A DNA stretch of 11,375 bases from Candidatus Kapaibacterium sp. Lineage in GTDB: Bacteria > Bacteroidota > Ignavibacteria > Kapaibacteriales > UBA2268. The stretch spans positions 1 through 11,375 of the forward strand of contig JAQIDA010000327.1 of the NCBI GenBank assembly GCA_027858275.1. Direction: 5' to 3'. Shown here piece after piece: positions 4,451 to 10,855 of this stretch; position 1 is the stretch's first letter; every line of letters begins with the position of its first letter. The notes beneath the pieces were generated by a model, which was not told the DNA's origin, did not search any database, and saw nothing but the letters and a program-made list of their open reading frames with translations. Made by a program: the position numbers and the translations under genes.

Positions 4451-6511
4451 TTAGTAAATGTATCCGACTTTGGCTAGAAGGGCTCGGGCGTCTTTGGGGC
4501 ATTTGCCTCCGGCGGCTTTCAGTTTTTTCGCCCATTTGATGCCTTCTTCATTTTGTTTCTGATATAATGAGAAGCGGATCAGATTGACATAAGAGTCGTA
4601 GGTTTTCGGATTGTAGACGATCGCGTTTTGCCAGCATATTGTTGCATTGTTAAAGTTCGTTTTGGCTGAGGCGAGGTCTCCGTCTTGAGCTTGCTGCCTT
4701 GCCTTGTATGCATAGGCGGCGCCCATGTTCGAATGCGCCAGAGCGTTTTTCGGTAATTTGGCGAGTGCTCTTTGATACATTTTTATCGCGGTATCGTATT
4801 CTCCTAATCTAAAATAATTCAGCCCGATGTCGATGAACTGATAGGGCCATTTGCGGTTGCGATTGGCGACTACATCGTAATATGGTTTTGCTTCCTTGTA
4901 TTTCCCCATAATAAACAGAGATTTGGCGAGATAGTAGTTTGAGCTTTGATCCTGTGGGGCGAGGCTTACCGCATGTTTGGCATAAAAATAAACTGAGTCT
5001 ACCTTTTTTTCCTTCATAAACACGGCTGCCAAATCAAGGTATAAATTTTTGTTATTGGGATTTCGCTCTATTCCGAGTTTGTATAATTCCTTGGCTTTTT
5101 CTGTATTGTTTATCATAAAGTAGGCTTTGCCGAGATCGAGATAGCCTCTTGATTTATATGGATACATATCGACCATGCGTTGCCAGAATTTTTGTCTGCC
5201 TTGGAAGTGGGCCTTGTATCCGTAGGACTGATATGCGAGACTGACTATCAGCAAAGCGGATATTATCAGTGTAAGAGGCTTTTTGAAATCAACTTTCAGA
5301 GCGCGAAGTATTTCTATCAAGACTATAAAAATACCGACCATCATTAAGTAGGCGCGATGCTCTGCGTAGTCGAAGAAATCACTTACTTTGTCGATGCGTA
5401 CCAAGAGTGTGGGAAGCATGAAAAGCAGGAACCAGGACATACCAAACCAAGCGCGATATTTATCAATTTTGGGGACTTTGATCATTGCGACTATAAAGGC
5501 GATGAAGAACACTATTCCGATGATGATTGAGCTCATCTCAAATGTGGAGAGGGCTATCATCTTATACGGCACAAACAATTTACCGAAGAGTGTGAAGACT
5601 GTCGGCCAATTCTCTACGATTGCGTCCCAGCCCATGGTGTCGGGATTGGATGTTATTTTCGAGATGGCTTCCAATCTGTAACTGAACCAAATTAAGCCGG
5701 TGATGAGCCAGCCGGATGTGACTATTATATGTTTGGGGTCGAATAATTTTTTCGATTTCATGAACAGGAAAATGAACGCGAATCCGACAAAGGGGAAAAA
5801 CGCGGCGATTTCCTTGGTGAACAAACTTGCAGCGAAAAAAATGAGATGGAAGGGCAATACAACCCAACTCCAAGGGCTTTTCAGCCTATAAAAATAGACT
5901 AATGAGATGAAGGTCAGCAAGATGAAGACCGTTATCATTGAGTCATTGCGGCCGGAGATCCATGCGGCGGCAGGGGTCAATACGGGATGCACCGCAAGCA
6001 ACAGTCCGAATATTCCGGCGACGGCGTGTGAATAGCCGATTTTCCGCAGGAATATAAATACGAGACAGGATGCCAGTATGTGGAAGAATATATTTGTTTC
6101 GTGAAAAACGGATTCGTCTATTTCATTGGGTTTGCAGCCCTCGTTGATGCCGCGGTTGGCGTCCATCATGAAGGACATGCTCAGGATCGGGCGGTAGTAG
6201 GAGACGCCGATGGTTCCGCTGAAGTAGTGCTTGATATGCTCGGGATTGGTCCAATCGTCCAGGGCTTTGTGCTCGGCGGCCTTATCGATGACGAATATGT
6301 TGTCGTCGCAGAAGACCATGTCGTAGTCTGCTGTGTCGGCATATAGGAAATAGGCGGACAGGCCGATGATCAGCAGCGCGCCTATGGAAATCATAAGATT
6401 CTTAGGGTTGAATTTTTCTTCTTTGAAAGCCGGCTCGGGTATGGGTTTTAGCAGGGCTTTCCTTTTCTTGTTTTTTGCTTCTTCGGCGAGTTTCTTTTTC
6501 TTCTTAGACAT
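4451..6511 (-). CDS. TMTC-like GT-C membrane glycosyltransferase fused to TPR repeats (predicted)
   Basis: A 686-residue protein. A lysine-rich cytoplasmic start (1-33) is followed by a transmembrane helix (about 38-58). An extracytoplasmic loop contains FCDDN (67-71), then YYRPI (105-109) and HETNIFFH. Many further helices follow to about residue 428, with HPVLTPAAAWISGRND (175-190), LFTKEIA and EHRAYL. This order (acidic DD in the first loop, YYRP, HPV...WISGR.D, TKE) is that of GT-C membrane glycosyltransferases of the TMTC type, which use lipid-linked sugars. Residues from about 453 to 650 hold roughly four to five TPR units (for example AYFMINNTEKAKELYKLGIE, GEYDTAIKMYQRAL). The ATG has GGA six bases upstream. 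It stands alone, flanked by repeat-filled gaps. A role in protein or surface glycan modification is inferred; acceptor and sugar are unknown. Confidence 0.82.
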   Translation of the reverse strand: MSKKKKKLAEEAKNKKRKALLKPIPEPAFKEEKFNPKNLMISIGALLIIGLSAYFLYADTADYDMVFCDDNIFVIDKAAEHKALDDWTNPEHIKHYFSGTIGVSYYRPILSMSFMMDANRGINEGCKPNEIDESVFHETNIFFHILASCLVFIFLRKIGYSHAVAGIFGLLLAVHPVLTPAAAWISGRNDSMITVFILLTFISLVYFYRLKSPWSWVVLPFHLIFFAASLFTKEIAAFFPFVGFAFIFLFMKSKKLFDPKHIIVTSGWLITGLIWFSYRLEAISKITSNPDTMGWDAIVENWPTVFTLFGKLFVPYKMIALSTFEMSSIIIGIVFFIAFIVAMIKVPKIDKYRAWFGMSWFLLFMLPTLLVRIDKVSDFFDYAEHRAYLMMVGIFIVLIEILRALKVDFKKPLTLIISALLIVSLAYQSYGYKAHFQGRQKFWQRMVDMYPYKSRGYLDLGKAYFMINNTEKAKELYKLGIERNPNNKNLYLDLAAVFMKEKKVDSVYFYAKHAVSLAPQDQSSNYYLAKSLFIMGKYKEAKPYYDVVANRNRKWPYQFIDIGLNYFRLGEYDTAIKMYQRALAKLPKNALAHSNMGAAYAYKARQQAQDGDLASAKTNFNNATICWQNAIVYNPKTYDSYVNLIRFSLYQKQNEEGIKWAKKLKAAGGKCPKDARALLAKVGYIY

Positions 6512-6619
6512 GGCTGTCCGTTATTATATATGTTAATATTTTTTTCTGTTTTATCCGAATCGCAATTTAACAATTATTTTTTAAATATCTGTTGTGTGGT
6601 TTTTTTTGTGGCTTGTCTT

Positions 6620-6667
6620 ACTCTCCTCCTGTCTTAGGAGGAGTACCCGAAGGGGAGGTGGTTCTTC
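6620..6667 (-). repeat. Repeat family A, copy 3
   Basis: On the minus strand AAGAACCACCTCCCCTTCGG, then GTACTCCTCCTAAGACAGG. It is nearly identical to the copy at nadB, including the AAGAACC edge. It is the left outer arm of a nested inverted repeat with 6847-6896. Confidence 0.85.
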
Positions 6668-6677
6668 TTGCGTTCTA

Positions 6678-6715
6678 AACCACCCCCCAACCCCCTCCTT
6701 CGCAGGCGGGGGAGC
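6678..6715 (+). repeat. Repeat family D, copy 1
   Basis: AACCACCCCCCAACCCCCTC, then CTTCGCAGGCGGGGGA. The last part folds as CCCC-T-CCT(TCGC)AGG-C-GGGG. It is the left inner arm of the nested inverted repeat. Confidence 0.85.
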
Positions 6716-6781
6716 AAGAATTTTTGAAATCACAGAAACCGACCATTCTTTTTTAATAAAATAAATTATTTTCCGTCTTGT

Positions 6782-6819
6782 ACCCCCGCCTGCTAAGGAG
6801 GGGGCTAGGGGGTGGTTCT
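6782..6819 (-). repeat. Repeat family D, copy 2
   Basis: Inverted relative to copy 1 and separated from it by 66 AT-rich bases. It has TAGC where copy 1 has CAAC in the C-rich half and TTAGC instead of TTCGC in the loop. Confidence 0.85.
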
Positions 6820-6846
6820 TGCGTTTGGTTTTTGACAGGAAAGAAT

Positions 6847-6896
6847 AAGAACCACCCCGCCCTGCGGGCACCCCTCCTAAAACAGGTGGGGAGTCT
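6847..6896 (+). repeat. Repeat family A, copy 4
   Basis: AAGAACCACCCCGCCCTGCG, then GGCACCCCTCCTAAAACAGG, ending TGGGGAGTCTT. It belongs with copy 1 (same CCGCCC...GGGCAC variant), whereas copies 2 and 3 form a second subtype. Confidence 0.85.
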
Positions 6897-6952
6897 TGGC
6901 TATAATCATTTCACCCCTTCGGGGTTTAAGATTTTTCTTTCATTCTGTTGCG

Positions 6953-6982
6953 CCGGGCGACCACACAGAGTGCGCCCCTACG
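6953..6982 (+). repeat. Repeat family C, copy 2
   Basis: Same 30-base unit as 4405-4434, with CAGAG in place of CAGGG in the loop. Confidence 0.85.
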
Positions 6983-6997
6983 ATATGTTCTTTAAGA

Positions 6998-7022
6998 AGA
7001 CGCCCAAATTGGGCGTCTCTAC
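6998..7022. repeat. Repeat family B, copy 3 (perfect palindrome core)
   Basis: AGACGCCCAAATTGGGCGTC, then TCTAC; identical in its core to copy 2 at 722-747 although 6 kb away. The leading GTAG is missing. Confidence 0.85.
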
Positions 7023-7040
7023 AAATATTCAAATTTCTTG

Positions 7041-7078
7041 TCCCCCCGCCTGCGAAGGAGGGGGTTAGGGGGTGGTTT
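7041..7078 (-). repeat. Repeat family D, copy 3
   Basis: On the minus strand AAACCACCCCCTAACCCCCT, then CCTTCGCAGGCGGGGGGA. It is closer to copy 1 than to copy 2 in the hairpin loop. It lies 8 bases from the next A copy. Confidence 0.85.
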
Positions 7079-7085
7079 AGCACGG

Positions 7086-7132
7086 AAGAACCAGCTCCCC
7101 CTCCGGGGACTCCTCCCGGGACAGGAGGAGAG
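7086..7132 (+). repeat. Repeat family A, copy 5 (most diverged)
   Basis: AAGAACCAGCTCCCCCTCCG, then GGGACTCCTCCCGGGACAGG. It has several changes (CAGC for CACC, CCCGGG for CTAAGA) that keep or extend the hairpin, so folding seems to be preserved while sequence drifts. Confidence 0.75.
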
Positions 7133-7138
7133 CCCGAA

Positions 7139-7175
7139 CAAAAAAAATCCGGTCGAGAGAATTCCCGACCGGATT
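7139..7175 (-). terminator. Rho-independent terminator of the surface-protein unit
   Basis: A perfect 10-base stem, AATCCGGTCG with CGACCGGATT, around a GGAATTCTCT loop. On the minus strand it is followed directly by a run of T (complement of 7140-7147). It lies 32 bases after the stop of the 1001-residue gene. Confidence 0.92.
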
Positions 7176-7206
7176 GTTGTCTGATATTTTATTAATTCAA
7201 AATATC

Positions 7207-10200
7207 TTATTGAACACTATACCATGTAGTGCCATAGTATACAAATTTATGGGCTGTTAATGTAATGATAGTAACAGCGCCATATTCCAAGCTACCTGCA
7301 CCGCTGTTAATGATCGTTAGTTCATGTCCGTCCAGCGGAGATGTAGGCAATACTAAAGTACCACCGCCATTAGTACATTCAATTACTTGAAGGTCTGTAC
7401 TAAGACCACTCATATCCAATAAAGAAGTTGTAGTTTCCAAAGGTGTAATTGTACCGCCTGTTACAGTAAGATCACCTGTGATAGTGGTATTACCTGTTAC
7501 AGCAAGACTTGTTGCTCCCAAAGTACCGAAGATGAAAGGATTTGTAATATCCATATCAGCATTAACGATTGTACCGTCAAGGATTTCGTCTGTTGTTACT
7601 GCACCCGTTGCAATATCTGCAGCGACAATTGTTCCGTCAGCTATTTTTGCTGATGTTACATTCGCGTCAAGAATTTTAACTGTTGTAACAGCGTCGGCTG
7701 CGATATCTTCTGCGAGAATCGTTCCGTCAAGAATTTCTGCTGTGGCTACTGCGCCTGTGGCGATATCTGTTGCCAAGATTGTTTCATCCAAAATTCCTGT
7801 TGTTGTGACTGCGCCTGTGGCAATGTCACCTGCGATTATAGTAGCGTCAAGGATTTCGTCGGTTGTTACTGCACCCGTTGCGATATCTGCAGCGACAATT
7901 GTTCCGTCAGCTATTTTTGCTGATGTTACTGCGTCTGCAGCAAGTTTTGCTTCTGTTACATTTGCGTCAAGAATTTTGACTGTTGTAACTGCGTCAGCGG
8001 CTATATCTTCTGCGAGAATTGTTCCGTCAAGAATTTCCGCTGTGGCTACTGCGCCTGTGGCGATATCTGTTGCCAAGATTGTTTCATCCAAAATTCCTGT
8101 TGTTGTTACTGCGCCTGTGGCAATGTCACCCGCGAGTATTGTAGCGTCAAGGATTTCGTCTGTTGTTACTGCACCCGTTGCAATATCTGCAGCGACAATT
8201 GTTCCGTCAGCGATTTCAGCTGTTGTCACAGCGTTGGCAGCGATATCTGTTAGGCCTGTGTTGTCAATAGTGACATCGCCTGTCATAGCAACGTCAGCAG
8301 CAACGTTTAAATTATCGCCGACAAAGATGTTGCCGTCTGTCAAAGTTGCTGAAGATGTAGCATTGTCAACGTAAGTTTTAACAGCTAGTTCAGTCGGTAC
8401 AGCCAAGTTGCTGTTGCCGGCTAAAGTTCCGTCAATTGAAATTTCGTCAATTGCGTTTCCGCCGTCAAATCCAAATGTTCCTGTTACTTCTGCGTTTCCG
8501 CCTACAGCAATGTTGCCTGTTGAAGTCAAATTAGTGAAATCGCCTGTTGCAGGAACTGTTGCGCCGACTGTTGTGCCGTCGATTGTTCCGCCTGTGATTG
8601 TCACATTTGGTGAAATCATGTTTGCGATTGTACCTGTTGTTGATGTTAATGTTGTTATAACACCTGTGTCAGCTGTAATGTCTGTGAAATCGCCTGTTGC
8701 TTGAACTGTTGCGCCGACTGTTGTGCCGTCGATTGTTCCGCCGTCGATATCTACATTTGCTGAGTAGAAATTAGTGATTGTTCCTGATGTAGATGTTAAT
8801 GTTGTGATAACACCGGTGTCAGCTTGCAAATATGTAAATGTGCCGGAAGGAGACAGGATAGTTCCTGTATAATTTCCTGTAGCATAGATATCGCCTGTAG
8901 CATGAATTGCTAAACCGTGATCTATACCCATAGTATTTACAACAACCAAAACGGCTTCGTCGTTAGTTTCGCCGAAAGTGTTAGATGTTGTACCGCTAAT
9001 ATAGGCTGTTCTGCCTTCTGTGACACCCATTCTGTTGATTTCTGCTACATATCCGTCAGCAAACGGGTTTGACATAGCCAAAAAGGCCGTGCCGACTTCA
9101 TTCCATGCAGAGATTGTAGGTAAATTAAGGCTTGCGTTTTTTGCGGAGATTGCGGATCCGAGATCTGCTTCAGCATAGATTGCTGTTCCTAAACCGTGCA
9201 TTTTGATTGCGCGGATGATATCATCTTCGCTTGTCGTTGAAGGGTTAATAATTGTGAACAGCGGACCCGGCATAACAGGTTCTTCATTATAAAGGTATGG
9301 TAATGACAATCCGTCTTGTTCCCATTCAATAGTTTCATCATCAAAATTATATTTAAGGATATCATTCTGTCCCATAGGAGCAGGACCTGTTGAAAGCATC
9401 CATTCTGTGCCGTTCCAGAACATGATTTCGCCGACATCAATGCCGGGTGCGAGTTTTTCAAGAGTAACAGCAGCGTTACGAATTTTGACTGTTGTGATAG
9501 CTGAATCTTGAATTTTTTCTGTAGTAACAGACTGATCAATAAAATGATCTGTACGAAGGATGTTTTCACGAATCATTGGTTCAGGGAAGAAGCCTGTGAG
9601 GTCGCCTCTTACTTCGCCCATCGGGAAAGCTCTTACGTTTTTAACAAGCATTTCCTGTGTAATTGAACCGGGTTCAATCGCGTCGAGCAAAACCTGAGGG
9701 TCCAACGAAGGATTCGGATATTCACCTTGCAAGATGCCGCCTGCAGCACCCCAAGGGAGTGCCTGAACGCCGTCGGCTAATTTTTCTTGTGTGATTGCGC
9801 CGTCAACAACTGTTATTGCTATTTGCGCTTCGTTTGCTTTTACCGCGTTGAATGAATAAGGTACTGTGGAAAGCTGTGTACGAGTATAAGGATCACCCGT
9901 GCCGATTGTTACTTCCAACCAATATTCTTCATCAAAATCAAGGTTTACCGGAGCGTTAGAACCAAGATATACGTTTATAAAACCGTTAGATACGGTAACG
10001 TCCTGTACTTCTGACCATAACTGCGCTCCGCCGGTTTCATCAGCGAAAAGTGTGAATGTAATCTGCTGATCATTTTCCAGATATTCTCCGTCTGAATCAA
10101 TCAAACGAGCCTGATAATTTATCAGTTTCGGTATCTGTGCGTTGACTTGAACCGGCATTAATGCTGCGATCAAAACCATCACAAGTAGACTTAGTGTAAG

Positions 10201-10212
10201 AATTCTCTTCAT
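7207..10212 (-). CDS. Large exported repeat protein, adhesin- or fibre-like (predicted)
   Basis: A 1001-residue protein with a Sec signal peptide (1-25, MKRILTLSLLVMVLIAALMP... then VNA before Gln26). Residues 26-130 form an N-terminal domain (IPKLINYQARLIDSDGEYL, YSFNAVKANEAQ) of a kind common on exported FCB proteins. Tandem VTxxKIxD-type motifs appear near 140-270. A 50-residue unit (TGVITTLTSTSGTI...GGTIDGTTVGAT) is repeated twice at about 465-564. SIDGTLAGNSNLAVPTELAV resembles phage tail-fibre-like sequences. Twenty-three ten-residue repeats occupy 661-890, and a distinct C-terminal domain ends in HKFVYYGTTWYSVQ. No YPNP-type sorting domain is seen. ATG 10212 is chosen over an in-frame TTG at 10227 because GGAG lies nine bases before it and the signal peptide then starts correctly. 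It follows the sorting-domain protein by 55 bases. A role in adhesion or a cell-surface filament is inference; no enzymatic motif is visible. Confidence 0.88.
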   Translation of the reverse strand: MKRILTLSLLVMVLIAALMPVQVNAQIPKLINYQARLIDSDGEYLENDQQITFTLFADETGGAQLWSEVQDVTVSNGFINVYLGSNAPVNLDFDEEYWLEVTIGTGDPYTRTQLSTVPYSFNAVKANEAQIAITVVDGAITQEKLADGVQALPWGAAGGILQGEYPNPSLDPQVLLDAIEPGSITQEMLVKNVRAFPMGEVRGDLTGFFPEPMIRENILRTDHFIDQSVTTEKIQDSAITTVKIRNAAVTLEKLAPGIDVGEIMFWNGTEWMLSTGPAPMGQNDILKYNFDDETIEWEQDGLSLPYLYNEEPVMPGPLFTIINPSTTSEDDIIRAIKMHGLGTAIYAEADLGSAISAKNASLNLPTISAWNEVGTAFLAMSNPFADGYVAEINRMGVTEGRTAYISGTTSNTFGETNDEAVLVVVNTMGIDHGLAIHATGDIYATGNYTGTILSPSGTFTYLQADTGVITTLTSTSGTITNFYSANVDIDGGTIDGTTVGATVQATGDFTDITADTGVITTLTSTTGTIANMISPNVTITGGTIDGTTVGATVPATGDFTNLTSTGNIAVGGNAEVTGTFGFDGGNAIDEISIDGTLAGNSNLAVPTELAVKTYVDNATSSATLTDGNIFVGDNLNVAADVAMTGDVTIDNTGLTDIAANAVTTAEIADGTIVAADIATGAVTTDEILDATILAGDIATGAVTTTGILDETILATDIATGAVATAEILDGTILAEDIAADAVTTVKILDANVTEAKLAADAVTSAKIADGTIVAADIATGAVTTDEILDATIIAGDIATGAVTTTGILDETILATDIATGAVATAEILDGTILAEDIAADAVTTVKILDANVTSAKIADGTIVAADIATGAVTTDEILDGTIVNADMDITNPFIFGTLGATSLAVTGNTTITGDLTVTGGTITPLETTTSLLDMSGLSTDLQVIECTNGGGTLVLPTSPLDGHELTIINSGAGSLEYGAVTIITLTAHKFVYYGTTWYSVQ
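7543..8232 (-). repeat. Array of 23 thirty-base (ten-residue) coding repeats
   Basis: Encodes residues 661-890 as 23 contiguous decapeptides such as AVTTDEILDA, TILAGDIATG and AVTTTGILDE. A Val/Ile/Leu stands at positions 2 and 7 of almost every unit, so there is one hydrophobic residue every five. At a higher level, a block of ten units (7851-8150) is repeated as nine units (7581-7850), with a partial third start at 8151. The two blocks are nearly identical in DNA. Confidence 0.93.
8521..8820 (-). repeat. Tandem duplication of a 150-base coding unit
   Basis: Two adjacent copies (8671-8820 and 8521-8670), each coding 50 residues beginning TGVITTLTST and ending TGDFT plus about five residues. 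The stretch GCGCCGACTGTTGTGCCGTC is identical at 8561 and 8711. The copies differ most in the middle (FYSANVDIDG against MISPNVTITG). Confidence 0.88.
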
Positions 10213-10267
10213 TATGAAGATCTCCAAATTGTGTTTAACAAGTTTTTATGTTTTTAATAATTGTTTT

Positions 10268-10855
10268 CTATCTTACTACAACCAGCATATTGCGTAGTTG
10301 AAATGATTTTGTGCTGCTGCCGCTGTTGGCAGTCTGCATTGTTAATTCATAAAGATAAGTGCCTGCGGGTACGGGTTGGCCGTCAATGCCGATACCGTCC
10401 CAAACTCTTGCTTGGTCGCCTGCAGCCTGAAAATCATCGACTAATAATTTGACTACTCTTCCAACCATGTCATAAATTTTGACAGTTACTAATCCGGATG
10501 CAGGAAGTGTGTACTTCACTGAAGTCGAGTTAGTCATTGGATTAGGGTAGTTCATTAAATTAGCAGACATTGCGATGTTGTCTTGTTCTAAGAAATCATC
10601 AATACCCAAGATTGTTCTGTTCGTATCAACCCAGAACCCTTGTTTAAGCGTAACGCCGGCGGTTTCATATCTGTTTTCAACAGCAAATTGTCCTAAAATT
10701 CCGGACATGTCAATATCATCAGAATTTTTTTCTGAGACCATGCCGCCTGAGCCGATGACCCAACGCTCCATGGTGATATCTTGTGACTGAACAGCACCCG
10801 TAGTGATTACGGTTACTGTCATGAGTAATGCTAAACAGCGAAAAAACGTCTTCAT
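10268..10855 (-). CDS. Small exported protein with C-terminal type IX / FlgD-Ig-like sorting domain
   Basis: A 195-residue protein. A signal peptide (1-24, MKTFFRCLALLMTVTVITTG...VQS) is followed by a short module (ERWVIGSGGMVS, GILGQFAVEN, LKQGFWV; 30-76). That module is the repeat-like segment often seen before sorting domains (SGG...GQ.....GFW). Residues 97-195 form the C-terminal domain: NLMNYPNPMTNSTSVKYTL (99-117), VKIYDMVGRVVKLL, VWDGIGIDGQPVPAGTYLYE (151-170), then a Ser/Asn-rich link and SFQLRNMLVVVR. In the FCB group this domain directs transport by the type IX system or anchors proteins at the surface. No passenger enzyme is present, so it may be a small structural or surface-coating protein. 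ATG 10855 is preferred over the adjacent ATG at 10858 and a start at 10894 because GGAG lies six bases upstream. It is first in a probable operon with the large repeat protein. Confidence 0.85.
   Translation of the reverse strand: MKTFFRCLALLMTVTVITTGAVQSQDITMERWVIGSGGMVSEKNSDDIDMSGILGQFAVENRYETAGVTLKQGFWVDTNRTILGIDDFLEQDNIAMSANLMNYPNPMTNSTSVKYTLPASGLVTVKIYDMVGRVVKLLVDDFQAAGDQARVWDGIGIDGQPVPAGTYLYELTMQTANSGSSTKSFQLRNMLVVVR

Larger units (their letters stand above)
6512..7138. other. 627-base gap packed with hairpin repeats; no gene
   Basis: Contains nine repeat units (three A, three D, one B, one C and a small CCCCTTCGGGG hairpin at 6914-6924) separated by short AT-rich spacers. Open frames crossing it on both strands (6581-6871, 6778-7068, 6896-7195) are built from repeat sequence and show no protein-like composition. 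The first 90 bases before the TPR gene are AT-rich and must hold its promoter, but no convincing -35/-10 pair stands out. Confidence 0.8.

Noticed and set aside
4164..4535. A 123-residue minus-strand frame overlapping the end of the TPR gene
   Set aside because: It overlaps a well-supported gene in another frame, crosses two inverted repeats and a family C unit, and has Arg/Pro/His-rich random composition.
5580..5873. A 97-residue frame inside the GT-C/TPR gene
   Set aside because: It is an out-of-frame shadow of the membrane domain, with no independent start site or protein-like features.
6523..6528. TATAAT on the minus strand as the -10 box of the TPR gene
   Set aside because: It would start transcription about five bases before the ATG and exclude the ribosome site, and no -35 box lies at the right distance.
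6620..6896. A complete insertion sequence with inverted ends
   Set aside because: Only 277 bases, with no transposase frame between the arms. At most it is a non-autonomous element.
6581..7195. Overlapping open frames on both strands between the TPR gene and the surface-protein unit
   Set aside because: They consist of repeat families A-D translated in different frames (Pro/Gly-rich), overlap each other, and have no start signals.
7543..8232. Possible non-coding tandem repeat or CRISPR-like array with a 30-base period
   Set aside because: The period is an exact multiple of three, the minus frame stays open through all 23 units, and hydrophobic positions are conserved, so it is coding.
7478..8374. 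A 298-residue open frame on the plus strand opposite the large repeat protein
   Set aside because: It is the antisense of the decapeptide array: periodic codons avoid stops on both strands. It has no ribosome site, signal peptide or sensible composition, while the minus frame has a start site, signal peptide and terminator.
8408..8704. A second plus-strand frame (98 residues) opposite the 50-residue repeats
   Set aside because: Same cause: the antisense of a Thr/Gly/Val-rich repeat. The product is monotonous Val/Pro/Ser with no features.
9189..9569. A 126-residue minus-strand frame inside the large repeat protein gene
   Set aside because: Out of frame with the main product; its Leu/Ser-rich translation is a frame-shifted shadow, and the main frame is continuous across it, so there is no frameshift to repair.
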